This document shows, in pieces, positions 19,623-30,814 of a DNA stretch of 64,000 bases. How positions within the stretch are numbered: the stretch's first letter is position 1; each line of letters opens with the position of its first letter. A program made the position numbers and the translations under genes. The notes below the pieces were generated by a model, which did not search any database, had not been told where the DNA came from, and saw only the letters and a program-made list of their open reading frames with translations. The DNA comes from Achatina immaculata (Eukaryota; Mollusca; Gastropoda; Stylommatophora; Achatinidae). The stretch covers positions 10,666,959 to 10,730,958 of the forward strand of contig CM019703.1 in assembly GCA_009760885.1 (NCBI GenBank). Reading direction: 5' to 3'.

Positions 19623-20848
19623 GTAAATCAACTAGAATATGCCCATGTTTAATAATCTAGAACAGGAGTAAATCAACTAGAATATGCCCATGTTTAATAA
19701 TCTAGAACAGGAGTAAATCAACTAGAATATGCCCGTGTTTAACAATCTAGAACAGGAGTAAATCAACTAGAATATGCTCGTGTTTAATAATCTAGAACAG
19801 GGGTAAATCAACTAGAACATGCTCGTGTTTAATAATCTAGAACAGGGGTAAATCAACTAGAATATGCCCGTGTTTAATAATCTAGAACAGGGGTAAATCA
19901 ACTAGAATATACTCGTGTCTAATAATCTAGAACAGGGGTAAATCAACTAGAATATGCTCGTGTTTAATAATCTAGAACAGGGGTAAATCAACTAGAACAT
20001 GCTCGTGTTTAATAATCTAGAACAGGGGTAAATCAACTAGAACATGCTCGTGTTTAATAATCTAGAACAGGGGTAAATCAACTAGAATATGCTCGTGTTT
20101 AATAATCTAGAACAGGAGTAAATCAACTAGAATATACTCGTGTTTAATAATCTAGAACAGGGGTAAATCAACTAGAATATGCTCGTGTTTAATAATCTAG
20201 AACAGGGGTAAATCAACTAGAATATGCTCGTGTTTAATAATCTAGAACAGGGGTAAATCAACTAGAATATGCTCTTGTTTAATAATCTAGAACAGGGGTA
20301 AATCAACCGTGTTTAATAATCTAGAACAGGGGTAAATCAACTAGAATATGCTCTTGTTTAATAATCTAGAACAGGGGTAAATCAACCGTGTTTAATAATC
20401 TAGAACAGGGGTAAATCAACTAGAATATGCTCTTGTTTAATAATCTAGAACAGGGGTAAATCAACTAGAATATGCTCTTGTTTAATAATCTAGAACAGGG
20501 GTAAATCAACCGTGTTTAATAATCTAGAACAGGGGTAAATCAACTAGAATATGCTCTTGTTTAATAATCTAGAACAGGGGTAAATCAACTAGAATATGCT
20601 CTTGTTTAATAATCTAGAACAGGGGTAAATCAACCGTGTTTAATAATCTAGAACAGGGGTAAATCAACTAGAATATGCTCTTGTTTAATAATCTAGAACA
20701 GGGGTAAATCAACCGTGTTTAATAATCTAGAACAGGGGTAAATCAACCGTGTTTAATAATCTAGAACAGGGGTAAATCAACTAGAATATGCTCTTGTTTA
20801 ATAATCTAGAACAGGGGTAAATCAACCGTGTTTAATAATCTAGAACAG
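19623..20848. repeat. Minisatellite, 45-bp unit with 34-bp deletion variant, about 28 copies
   Basis: The core TTTAATAATCTAGAACAGGG is followed by GTAAATCAA and, in full units, CTAGAATATGCTCG. From about 20290 rightwards, units that lack 11 bp alternate irregularly with full units, so a deletion arose and was co-amplified. Left units carry CAGGAG, later ones CAGGGG. It spans 1.2 kb. Confidence 0.97.
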
Positions 20849-21465
20849 AAAACACTTTACGGTGGTGGAGTCTTTTGGTAAACCTATCTTTTTGTCCATA
20901 TTGAGAAATAAGCTACAGGTGCCTAGGCCATATCTTATACAATGTCTTTATAATCAGTTCTAGCTCGTGACATCAGCTGCGGAAGAACTTTAAGCTTGTA
21001 GGGTCATGGAGGTCCAGTGAAACCAGTAACAAAGTAATCGTGTTGCCAAAAAAAAAATAAAAAAAACACGCGAACTGATATAACTATTATTAGTCCTACT
21101 TCTAAAAAATGCTTTGGTTATTTTTCAAGTAAAAAAAAAGTGTTTATTATTTGTCATTCATAACTGCATTCATTTTTTTGTAATGGCTGGCCTGTAATTT
21201 TTCCAGTGAAATTTGGCCTTGATTGGCACATTAATTATACAAAGACTGGAGAAAAAGAATTGAAAGTTAGGTACAAATTATCATGTACTAACTGAACCTG
21301 CCATCCCCCATTCACACAACGCCTCATCGAAATCCCTGGGCCAGGTCAACTGCCCGCAGTAAAGACACGCACTAGAGAAGATGGTATCGCCGGGTGGACT
21401 TCTGTTACAAAGAAAATAGGGATTAACAGTGGATGGAGCCCATTTACTTGTGCTGTTTGTAGGTG
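20849..21465. other. No gene recognised
   Basis: AT-rich with several A runs. No coding or RNA signal. Confidence 0.5.
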
Positions 21466-21816
21466 AAGACGCGGTCCTTTGTGGCAGCTAGCGACCCATA
21501 GCCGGCACGCTAACGTCAAGGCTGGCGAACCATAGCTGACCAAGACCTTGTCCAACATCTCCGCTGGTACCTCATTAAAAAAGGTCTAGTCTGGTTAACG
21601 GGGCAAGGATCGCCTTAGTTTCCATGGTGGTGGAGTCTGCCAAAGAAGTATTGCACACCCCCTACTTTTACCTCCACTTAAGGAGTGAAAACAAATTGTC
21701 GCCATAACCCGCTTCCAATCCGTCACCATGCTTCAGCACCCTCACCTCACCTCACCGCATCGGCTGAAAGGAACGTCAGATCGTAGTTCCAGGGAGACAA
21801 GAAGAAGAAGAAGAAG
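21466..21816 (+). mobile_element. S1 dispersed repeat with (GAA)n tail
   Basis: Anchors GCGACCCATAGCC, CTGACCAAGACCTTGTCC, GATCGCCTTAGTTTCCATGG and GCATCGGCTGAAAGGAACG are followed by CAGTTCCAGGGAGACAAGAA-type text and an AAG/GAA run. The copy is more diverged than that at 6685. Confidence 0.85.
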
Positions 21817-23174
21817 TTGTGCCTTGTCTACCGCCTTCATGGCTACTATTTTACCCTCCCTACTTCAGCTGTTCAGATATGTACAGTAATTTGTTGTTTC
21901 GAAATTGATTTGATAAACAGTGATTTGTTCCCCAGAACTTTGTTCCTATAAAATACTTTTATTCCTGTGTACTAATCTTACAGTACTAACCTTACAGTAT
22001 TAATCTTACAGTACTAATCTTACAGATTCGCACTAGCTGCTAGTGATTGCGTTAACCGGCAACTACCAGTAAATTGTCCATTAAAAAACGAGGAAAAATC
22101 GAAACTTTTGGAGGTCATAGGTTACTGTAACCGGCTTATATTATCAAAAATCTACTAAAAAGCAATCAGTGAAATCGGTTGGAGGATAATCGTGCCATTA
22201 GGATGATGATGCTCAAGTTTGCATCGCACAAGATCGCCAGTTCTGACTTTGATTCAGCATGTGAGCACCTTGTAAAGATTAAATCTCGCCGCCAATAAGA
22301 TTAACAACTTCACACGAACATTTACTTTCTGCGGATGTTTGTAAAGTGTGTTTGATTCCACGTTAAAAAAAAAAGTATAAATTACCGAATGTTGTAAAGA
22401 TAAAACCGATATTTCGGAAAGTGCTTCATGCACAGCGAAAGTCGGTTACAACAATCCTAGCGCGATCACTGCTAGCAGCGCTACTTCTGCTTAAAGAAAG
22501 GTGCCGGAAGACTGCTCCTGTGCTTTTCAACAGAAAAAGGGATCACAGTGTCTTAAGTTAACTGTATTGATACAGAATTAGGACAACATGTGAACCTCGC
22601 CACTTGAATCATGAAAGGAATCCGTTTCTGAATTCTTAAAAAAAAAAAAAAATCAAAATCAAAAACTGGAATTATTAAGGGACCTAACATCCGAATCCTG
22701 AAGAAACTCAACCTGTACATCTCAGGAGATTAACATTTGATTCTAAAGAGACGGTGGGAACTTGAATTCGGTAGAAACAATCTGAAGTTTAAAAAAAAAA
22801 CGAAGAAATAATTTGCAAAGTGATTTTTAGTAAATAAACAGCTATTTCTTTTTTTCTTTTTCAGTAAGAAACAACAAGGCTTTCGCACAGTGAAATGACA
22901 AAGGGCAGTGTTGTATAGTTAGCCATCTCAAAATAGTTAACAGAAGTGCAGTAGAATGTTCGTGACTCGAGATAAGGACATCCGGTAGGACGATCAGCCG
23001 GGCCCAACAAAGGGCACCCATGCAGCGTCGAGTAAGTATTTGAAAGGTATTGTGATCAAACAAACCTTGAACCTAACCAAAGCGAGGTCACGCATCCTGA
23101 TCTTATTTTTGATCAATGATCCTGACATCTCATATTTATGACGTAGGAAACACAGGGAAAAAAACAGCGTAGAC
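21817..23174. other. No gene recognised; short tandem near 21970
   Basis: Around 21968-22026 a 16-bp unit (CTTACAGTACTAAT) is repeated about four times. Otherwise only A-rich runs (22366, 22639, 22790) are notable. No coding family was recognised on either strand. Confidence 0.5.
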
Positions 23175-23500
23175 CAGTGGTTCTTAACCTCTTCCTAGCC
23201 ATGGACCCCGTTTCCAATCTGAGAACTGCTGTGGATCATCATCATCATCATCATCATTTCGTGCAGCCTCCCCAACGGAAGGTTGGCTGCAATGCATCTC
23301 CACCCTGTTCTGTTTCTTATCTTTGCAGAACACTCGGCCAAGCTTGTCCCTGTCCAGCTCTTGAGGGATTCCTCATTTTAAAAAAAAGCCATTAAAAGAA
23401 CCTAGATTATGCTAGGATTTCTTACCGAGCTGATCCACACGCAAAAAAAAATCCTTCCACCACCCATGTGGGTCCATGAACACAAGGTTAAGATCCACTG
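23175..23500. mobile_element. hAT-like MITE interrupted by LINE-G
   Basis: The left end CAGTGGTTCTTAACCT and the right end (reverse complement CAGTGGATCTTAACCT) differ at one of 16 bases. Flanking 8-mers GCGTAGAC and GCCTAGGG match at 5 of 8. Internal sequence near both ends pairs as ATGGACCC and GGGTCCAT. A LINE-G fragment sits inside. Confidence 0.78.
23236..23345 (-). mobile_element. LINE-G terminal fragment
   Basis: The plus strand starts with a (CAT)n run, which is the (ATG)n tail of a minus-strand element. The minus strand then gives WRCIAANLPLGRLHE, comparable to DWRFIKTNLPRVDGTR at 7489-7905. Only the last hundred bases are present. Confidence 0.6.
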
Positions 23501-23726
23501 GCCTAGGGGCAATCTAAGCACCCCAACAGTTCAACTTGGGAGTGCTCAGTTACACTTTGATGTTTGTTGTTTACTGCTGCCGTGGTGAGACCTAACATGA
23601 TTAGTGGTTAGATCCTCGCATTGGCAATCGTACTATGTGCACGTAGGCCCGTCTAACATTCTACCATTCAACTTTCCTCTTATAGTAAATATTCATTAAA
23701 CATCACTATAGTACCAGTATTCATCA
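23501..23726. other. Spacer with a short LINE-L2 3' UTR fragment
   Basis: About 23636-23690 resembles the minus-strand LINE-L2 3' UTR (ACGTAGGCCCGTCTAACATT). Nothing else recognised. Confidence 0.5.
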
Positions 23727-24088
23727 TCATCATCAGGTGCCGTGCCGACTGGCGTTGGCTATTATGCTTCTCCAAAGTACACGATCCTTCATGCAGGCCA
23801 TCAGCTCAGTTGGTGATCTCTTCTCACACCATCCCGTCAGACTGTCCAGTATCATTTCTCTTGGTCTTCCTCTTGATCTTCTTCCTTCTGTTTTTCCTGT
23901 TGTTATAATATTTTCAATGCCCCCTCTTCTCATTGCATGTCCTATGAAAGTACATTGTCTCTCTCTTATCTTTTTGACAAGGATTTTTTGTCTCTCCAGC
24001 TCTTCTCCTACATTCTTCATTAGTTATTTTTGCTGTCCAGGGGATTCGCAACATTCTTCTAATAAACCACATTTCTGCTGTAATTTAT
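23727..24088 (-). mobile_element. LINE-B 3' fragment
   Basis: The minus strand encodes RQCTFIGHAMRRGGIENIIT then TGKTEGRRSRGRPREMILDS, then LTGWCEKRSPTELMACMKDR and a terminal IIANASRHGT, followed by a (GAT)n tail. This is the best-preserved LINE-B C-terminus in the window. It is cut off on the 5' side beyond RRML-type sequence at about 24088. Confidence 0.9.
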
Positions 24089-24102
24089 TATATTTATTAC
24101 TC

Positions 24103-24105
<3 letters not shown>

Positions 24106-24141
<36 letters not shown>
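24106..24141. repeat. (AT)n microsatellite
   Basis: Pure AT run between LINE-B and a minisatellite. Confidence 0.95.
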
Positions 24142-24144
<3 letters not shown>

Positions 24145-24145
<1 letters not shown>

Positions 24146-24780
24146 TTATTTAAGTGTAAAAAAACAGTTCTTGTATCATCTAAATGTAAAGACCAGTACT
24201 AGTAAGTGTAAAAAAAAACAGTTCTGGTATCACATAAATGTAAAGAACAGTACTAGTATTATATAAGTGTAAAAAAACAGTTCTGGTATCACATAAATGT
24301 AAAGACCAGTACTAGTATTATATAAGTGTAAAAAAAAACAGTTCTGGTATCACATAAATGTAAAGACCAGTAATAGTATTATATATGTGTAAAAAAAAAG
24401 TTCTGGTATCACATAAATGTAAAGAACAGTACTAGTATAAACTGGTGCAACGAAAACCACGGTGTCACTCAATCCCGCTTCTGAGACCCACCCAGAATAC
24501 AGGCTCAAGCCCTGCGATACTCTGAACCTCTTGTGGTCCTCTCAGGGATCCCGTGTGGTCCTTTTGGGGACCACTCGGGGACCACGAGACCTACTGAGGA
24601 CCACGGGAGTAAATTCAGTAGGATCACGGGGCGGTCTTGGTGGTAGAAGCGAACAAAGAAGAAGAAGAAGTACTAGTATTACATAAATGTAAAGAACAGT
24701 ACTAGTATTACATAAATGTAAAGAACAGTACTAGTATTACATAAATGTAAAGAACAGTACTAGTATTATATAAGTGTAAA
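24145..24780. repeat. Minisatellite, ~60-bp unit decaying to ~29-bp unit, split by H
   Basis: Left of 24439 the unit joins AACAGTTCTGGTATCACATA with AATGTAAAGACCAGTACTAG and TATTATATAAGTGTAAA. Right of 24670 only the half unit GTAAAGAACAGTACTAGTAT plus TACATAAAT is repeated. The array is interrupted by retroposon H, so H arrived after the array existed. Confidence 0.93.
24439..24670 (+). mobile_element. H retroposon with (GAA)n tail
   Basis: It starts AAACTGGTGCAACGAAAACC, has a central hairpin (GTGGTCC ... GGACCAC), and ends GTGGTAGAAGCGAACAAAGA with a (GAA)n tail. It is flanked by TACTAGTAT at 24430-24438 and 24671-24679, a 9-bp target-site duplication inside the host minisatellite. Related copies are at 36972-37200 and 48360-48467. 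It encodes nothing visible. Confidence 0.85.
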
Positions 24781-25092
24781 GAACAATCAAAAGAGTAAAG
24801 AATCATCATAAGTGTAAAGAGCAATCATATGAATGAAAGTAAACAACAAATAACGTATGACCTCTCAATCTTTCAGTCAAGATAAAGGAGCACTAGAGCA
24901 ACTGAAACCTAAAGTAACATAATAATAATAATAATAATCAGGCAATTGAAGTATGTGGTTCCTATATTAAATCATAATAAAGAAAAATATAGAGGAAAAA
25001 GCCAAAGAAACAGAGCAAAGGGGCGCTAGATAAAGTATTAAGGAACAATTTTTTATAAATAGGAAACTACGAGGTTTTGGTACGGTAAAGTA
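24781..25092. other. No gene recognised
   Basis: A-rich spacer with an (AAT)n run near 24920-24937. Confidence 0.5.
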
Positions 25093-25301
25093 AGAGAACA
25101 ATTATTGTAGGATTAAACCTCGAAAAAATCATAGACAAAGCACTAGTACGCTGTTCACTCGTGGCTAGACGGCTGCTCGTCCTACCGGAGTCCGTGTTCG
25201 AATCCCAGGTAATTCTCTTGTGATTTTTCTTTCTCTCACGTCTCACTAAAGTGCTTTGTCTACGATTTTTTCGAGGTTTAATCCTACAATATTTGTTCTC
25301 T
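25093..25301. mobile_element. Foldback MITE with a tRNA-like core
   Basis: Terminal inverted repeats of about 52 bp (25093-25144 and 25250-25301) share ATTGTAGGATTAAACCTCG, GAAAAAATC and TAGACAAAGCACT with few mismatches. The roughly 105-bp centre contains GGCTAGACGGCTGCTCG and GTGTTCGAATCCC, resembling a tRNA anticodon region and T-arm/B-box. A TAAAGTA heptamer lies on both sides (25086-25092 and 25309-25315). No coding capacity. Confidence 0.8.
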
Positions 25302-25339
25302 TGCAAGATAAAGTACAGATGGATGTGTTGTCCTTGTCT

Positions 25340-25690
25340 TGTCTTCGGTCTCCATAGAACTGTGAGCTGGTGTTCTGCTGCAGCCAGTGCTGCGAGGGTG
25401 TTGAGGCATAGTATGATATCCGCTTGGCAGAAGGTTATGGGGACTTTTTTTTGTGCGAAGTTTCTGAGTGAAGCTTAAAAGCAAAGGGTGAGCAACACTT
25501 CTTTAGCAGACTCCACCGCCAATGGGGACTCTGGTGATCCCTGCCCCGTTAGTTAGGCTGTCTGTTACTGGGGGGCGGGGTTACCATCGGAGAGGTGAGG
25601 ACAGGGTCTTGGTCAGTTATGGTTCGCCATGCCTGACAGCAGCATGTCAGCTACGGGTGGCTGATTGCCAGGAGGAAAGGGTCTTCGTAC
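25340..25690 (-). mobile_element. S1 dispersed repeat
   Basis: Minus-strand S1 with AACTGTGAGCTGGTGTTC, TTGAGGCATAGTATGATATC, TTTAGCAGACTCCACCGCC, ACAGGGTCTTGGTCAGTTAT and GCAGCATGTCAGCTACGGGT. A small insertion lies between the GGGACTTTTTTTTGT segment and the AGCAACACTTC segment. Confidence 0.85.
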
Positions 25691-27094
25691 AAGTGCTGAG
25701 AGGTAGCAGGACTGTATCGTGCAAGAAAAAAACAAAGACTGGAGATCTAGTACAGACAACCTTCTCTTGGGCAGATGACACATGATGATGATGTTCACGC
25801 TTAACAACACGGGAGCGACAAATGTTAGCAGAAATTAACAAACGCTGGAAACTGTTGCAGAGAGCGAGGCAGTAACACAGCTACTCAGATCATCTGGTCA
25901 GAACTACTTCTCATACTACGTGTTTCGGCCCTTTTAAACGTGTGATGAGTAAGGTGAAGAAAGAGGGTGAGAGGGTGGCCCTCCGGAGCAAGGGGGGGGG
26001 CGGGGGCAGGAGCTCTGGATCATAACTCCCAGAGGTATGTGAGATGCTGGTTTATAACCCGCTTCACTAGGCTGAAGATATCGCCCGAATGTTCACCACT
26101 GCCAACTTATCAGGGTTCCTTGCTGTTTGTTCGGTGGATCTGCTATTCCTCTTTATATTCTGCTACACACATTGTAATCATGGCCCCTGAACAGCCAGGT
26201 AGGGGGTCCGGAGTCCATTACTATTGGCCCCCACCCCCCTCACCTATCCAAACGTTTGTACCAGATATATTTTTCCTGAATTTTGACTCTAATAACACAG
26301 AAGACGGAAAACTGAGAAAGCGAGGGCCCCTTCAGTGGCCCACGCCTCGGGGTACATCCTCTTCCCCCCTCTCCTCTTTCCCTCGTCGGCCTGATTGTAA
26401 CCATGCCATATATATTTATATATATATATATTTGGAAGAATACTGGCTGCGTTGATGTAAGACTGCAGGCTTTAGATTGTATACTGGCATCAAAAGAACG
26501 ATAATCCGTGCTGGGTTAAAATGCTGACTCACGCGGGTAATTTGATTTGTGTAATTACTGCAAGTTTTTAAGAAAGGGCGTGGTCACAAGTATACAGTAA
26601 TCATTTAGTGCAGGAAATAAGAAAACATAAAGCCAGCCTGACAGTTCACCAAGTCACCCGAACACTGGAGGACGCCAGAGGTCGAACAAAGGTCACAGAC
26701 AGTCATTAATAACCTGGTGTGGCTGCTGGTGTCTACATTTTTTTTTTTGACAAAGTAGGTCAAGCCTAAATGTTTATTATACCACAAATCTGTCACCAGA
26801 CCCAAGGAAAATTTACAAACCAACGGTATAGCTTTTTTCATAGGCATAATTAATGCAGCCTAGGTAAGCCTATTTTAAGAGAACGCGGTTCTAAATATAC
26901 CAGTCTAAATACAGAAACAACGTTACAAACTGTTATACTCATTTGTTTTTAGCCATGTCCGGTGCGTGAATGTATTTATAGGATTTTTTTGAGAGAGGGT
27001 ATCATGAGATACGATATGACCCTTAAGATCGTATCAATCCATTTTTTTAATAACTTCCATGAACACGTTCAAAATGACCGACTATCCCTCTTTC
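25691..27094. other. No gene recognised
   Basis: It contains poly-G near 25992-26000 and a TA run near 26408-26430. Frames at 25967-26455 (plus) and 26605-26847 (minus) show no recognisable domain or splice context. Confidence 0.5.
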
Positions 27095-27515
27095 TCCCTG
27101 AACCTTGAGTGCCCGTGCCACATGAGGACTTTCCACAAACGCTTGTCCTTTGCCTTTTTTTTCCGCTCTTGCAAAGATAACCTCTCCATTGCTCAACATT
27201 CTCTCTGTTGTTCTTCTCCATGTCTCCTTTTGGTCTACCCTTACTTCTGTTCCCCTGTGGTGTCCATCTTAGTGCTATTTTTGGTAGTGAGTTGTCAGTC
27301 ATCCGGAGCACATGTCCCAACCATCGCCAGCGTCTTTCCTCAGTAATTGCTGTTAGTGGCGTCATCTGCATTTCTGCCAACAAGATGTTGTTTCTTATGG
27401 TGTTTGGCCAAAATATTCTTCCAGTTCTTCGTAAACACTTAGTCTGGGAAGAATTCAACTTGTTTTCTATGGTTTTGGTGATTTTCCAGCATTCACTTCC
27501 ATAGAGTAGTACACT

Positions 27516-28157
27516 TCAAATATTACTCTTAAATATCCTGATTTTCGTCTTCATGGTTAGTTTTTTAGATTTCCATATAGTCTGTAGCATTGCAAAAGAC
27601 TGGTTTGCTCTAGTAAGTCTGCTGTTGATGTCCTCTGTGTTGTCTCCATTTTCTACTACTCTACTGCCAAGATATTCGCTGACCTCCTCCACTAACTTGC
27701 TATCTACTCTGAGTACATTTCTGTTGTTCACATTTTGCTTCATTAACTTTGTCTTTCCTACGTTGATCTTTAATTCTATATTGTTAGCTTTCTGAGTTAG
27801 CTTGTGTGTTTTATCTTGCATATTTTTGAGCCTGGTCGACAGTAGACAAATGTCGCGAGCAAAGTCAAGGTCCCTCAGTACAGTGATGAGGATCCATTGT
27901 AATCTTCTGTGTTTATCTGATATTGCCACCTTCATTAACCAGAGTACTGCTAAAATAAATGATGCTGGTGATAGTGCACATCCCTGTTTCACTCCTGTTT
28001 GTACCCTAAAGCTGCTAGAGGTATGTTCTCCGCAGATCACTTTGCACTGAAAACCCTCGTATAGGGCTTTGATGACATTCACTGTCTTAGGAGGGAGGCC
28101 ATGCCATATTAGAATTTTCCACAGTGTATCTCTATTGACTATCAAAAGTTTTCTCAA
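27516..28157 (-). pseudogene. LINE-C reverse transcriptase domain, catalytically dead
   Basis: A 213-codon open remnant covers RT motifs: RDTLWKILIWHGLPPKTVNV, YEGFQCKVICGEHTSSSFRV, TGVKQGCALSP and the active-site box as FARD instead of F/YADD, then LKINVGKTKLM and EYLGSRVVENGDNTEDINSR of the thumb. One of the two metal-binding aspartates in the box is lost. Upstream, the same element encodes TAEILEAEETETPKQLCRTL and PEEWKTG, the RT entry segment, in another frame (28282-28500). Confidence 0.92.
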
Positions 28158-29409
28158 AATCTATAAACAGTGCATATGTTGTGCTATGCCACTCATTTGC
28201 CTGCTCTAATATTTGTCAAAGTACATATATGTGCACGATCTTCCCTTCTTAAATCCTGCCTGCTCCTTCCGAAGTTTTCCCTCAAGCACTGGTACAATTC
28301 TGTTGATGATTATTCGGTGTTGGTGAGTGGCAGGATAGAAATGCCTCTCCAGTTCTCGCAATCTCTGAGGTCACCATTCTGTGATAAAGCCCAGTTTTCC
28401 ACTCCTCTGGGGCTTTTTCTAGATCCCAAATTTGTTGTAGTGTCCGGCAAAGTTGTTTTGGTGTTTCTGTTTCTTCTGCTTCCAATATCTCAGCAGTCAC
28501 TTCATCTTCACCTGGTGCCCTGTCTAATTTTAGCTTCTTTATTGCCTCCTTTATTTCACTTTTTGTTATTTATATTTAGTTCTGTATTTGCTTCAGACAT
28601 GACAGGATTACTTTTACCTTTTTTATGTCTATTGTTTGTGCTGCTTGTGTTCTGTTTAGTAGTGTGTTAAAGTGTTCCCTCCACCTTTCAATTTTTTTCT
28701 CTTTCTCCACTGACCAGTTGTCCCTTATGTGTCCTTATTGCTCTCTCACATCTTGTGCTGAAGTTATCTGTCATCTGCTTTGTGATTTTGTATATGGTTT
28801 TCATGTTATTTACATATGCTGCTTTCTCTGCTGCTTCTGCTAAGTTATCATAGTATTGACGGCATGATTCCTTCACCTATTTGTCTCTTTATTCACAGTT
28901 TTTTTAAGACTTGTTCTTTCAGGCTTTGTGATTTGGTGCTCAGTAATTTTATTTTTTCTTGATTTCCTTTCTTTGCTCTATCTTTTCCCATGTGCTCTTG
29001 CTTATCCATTGTTATTTTCTCCTTTTCCGATATCCCAGCACCTCTTTTGCTGTTTCCTGTAGTGTTTCACTGAACTCTAATATTGACATTTCTACTTTGT
29101 TTTGTAGGACGCTGAAGCGGTTCTTAAGTACTATTGAGAATTCATTCCTTGTTTTCTGGTCTTTCAGTTTTGTTGTATTAAAGCGTCCCTTTCTTGGTTC
29201 TCCAATTTTGGCTTTTCTTAATTTTAGTCGCTTTAAGCTACACAGGGTTGTGATCACTTCCTATATCTGCTCCTTTCCTTATTTTCACATCTTGTAGTTA
29301 CCGTTTCCGTCTTGTTGTTTATCAGTATGTGATTAATTTGATTTTGTGTTGTTTTGTCTAGGGACCTCCAAAGGATGTTTTTTATGTCGGAAAATTGTCC
29401 CTCTGATGG

Positions 29410-30057
29410 GGGCGAAGACACCCGATAAGGTAATCAGCGACCTATACCTGATATGCCAGCGTCAGGGTTAGCGAACCAGAGCTGACCAAGACCCTGTCCT
29501 ACCTCTCCGTGATACTCCCAGTAACAGGCATAGCCTGGCTAACGGTACAGTGATCGCCATAGTCCCCATGGTGGTGGAGTCTGCTAAAGAAGCATTGCAC
29601 AACCCCCTGCTTTTTAGCAGGACTGAAAAAGTAGCCGCCATAACCCGCCCCCCACGCCGATACGATGCTATGCCTCAACGTCTCTACAGCATCGGCTGCA
29701 AAGAACAACAGCCCCCAGTTACAGGGAGTTCGTATAAAGACATCAGCAGACCATTCTCTTCCGCCTAAGGACAGGCCACTGCAACTACTAAGCCACCTAC
29801 ATCAACTTAAAATGTCTCACACAGACGAGTGTTCATGTGGCAGTGGAGTCCAGACTTCAGAACATATCCTTGAAGATTGCCCAAACCATGCAGACCTGAG
29901 GCGTGAGACATGGCCAGAAGACACAAGCTTGGGGCAAAGGCTTTGGGGCTCCTATCAGGATCTGGAGAGGACTTCGGGCTTTGCCATGTCGACAGGGATC
30001 AGGATCTGATGTGACCAACAACCTCGAACGCAGAAGAAGAAGGGAGTTCGTACAAGT
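29410..30057 (+). mobile_element. S1 inserted into LINE-C endonuclease, itself carrying LINE-J
   Basis: S1 anchors occupy 29410-29727: CAGCGACCTATACCTGATAT, CTGACCAAGACCCTGTCC, GATCGCCATAGTCCCCATGG and GCATCGGCTGCAAAGAACAA. It is flanked by CC[C/T]TCTGATGG at 29399-29409 and 30058-30068, an 11-bp duplication with one mismatch that belongs to LINE-C coding sequence. The last bases GTTCGTACAAGT (30046-30057) lie after the nested LINE-J. Confidence 0.85.
29735..30041 (+). mobile_element. LINE-J 3' end nested inside S1
   Basis: The plus strand encodes QLKMSHTDE, CSCGSGVQTSEHILEDCP, ADLRRETWPEDTSLGQRLWG and ERTSGFAMSTGIRI with a stop, then a short 3' UTR and AGAAGAAGA tail. C.CG....T.EH.L..CP is the Cys/His block at the end of RNase H-type LINE ORF2. 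A perfect 11-bp duplication GGGAGTTCGTA flanks it (29724-29734 and 30042-30052). Confidence 0.9.
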
Positions 30058-30814
30058 CCTTCTGATGGTCATCGTGTTTTCTTCGCAGAACCCGCACAGT
30101 CTTTCTCCATTTTCATTTATTTCTCCGATTCCTTCTCTTCCCATGATTCTTCTTCTATCTTCATTTCCCTCACCTACTTTTGCATTGAAGTCGCCCAAGA
30201 TGAGTAGCATATCATGCTTGGGTATTGTTTCTACTGTGGCTTGGAGGCTGTTGGCAAATTCTTATTTTTAATTCCTCTTCAGCTGCTTCTGTTAGTGCAT
30301 AACAAACTATAATAGACAGCTTCGTGAATCTTGAGTTGAAGCGTGCATATAACAATCTCTCATGTATAGGGGTCCATTTCAGCAATGCATTTGATGCTTC
30401 TTTCGTCATAATCAGGACAACTCCTTCTTCACGATTATCTTCTTTACCTGGCCATATTATTGTATCTTCTGTGTGCTGTGTTGTTAATTTCCTTCTGCCT
30501 TGTCCTGTTCATCTTACTTCTTGTATTCCTAGTATGTCTAGTTTGTATCTGTGCATTTTCTTGATGGTATGTGCTAGTTTCCCAGTCTGGTTAAGTGTTC
30601 TTACATTCCAGCTGCCTATTTGCATCTTGTGTTTAGGTTCCAGGAGGTCTGCAGTCGGGCTGGGGACTTCCAGTGGCTGGTTTTCATCCACAACCTTCAT
30701 GGGCTCAGTTTCCTGATAAGCATTTCTCCTTCCACCTGCATTTGTTTTTTTTCCATTTTTTTCCGTTTCTGTAGCAGTCTGATGTTTTTTTTTTAAACCA
30801 GACAGGCTTGCTAC

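Larger units (their letters stand above)
29279..30570 (-). pseudogene. LINE-C AP-like endonuclease domain, split by an insertion
   Basis: The N-terminal part at 30069-30570 has SWNVRTL, LDILGIQEVR, a LLYARFNSRFTKLSIIVCY strand and LILGDFNAKVGEGNEDRR (the GDFNA signature of exonuclease-endonuclease-phosphatase folds). The C-terminal part at 29279-29398 has NQINHILINK and a trace of the GSDH motif. Between them sits an S1 repeat that itself contains a LINE-J fragment. Frameshifts are frequent. Confidence 0.88.

Noticed and set aside
15750..20848. Regularly spaced repeats resembling a CRISPR array
   Set aside because: Units are contiguous tandem repeats without unique spacers, in a eukaryotic context.
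25967..26455. 162-codon plus-strand frame
   Set aside because: Low-complexity ends (poly-Gly, Ile-Tyr repeat from a TA run) and no family resemblance.
28595..28622. Short text GACAGGATTACTTTTACC identical to the T1 SINE tail at 8535-8552
   Set aside because: Under 30 bp and lying in LINE-C; could be a tiny truncated insertion or chance, so not listed as an element.
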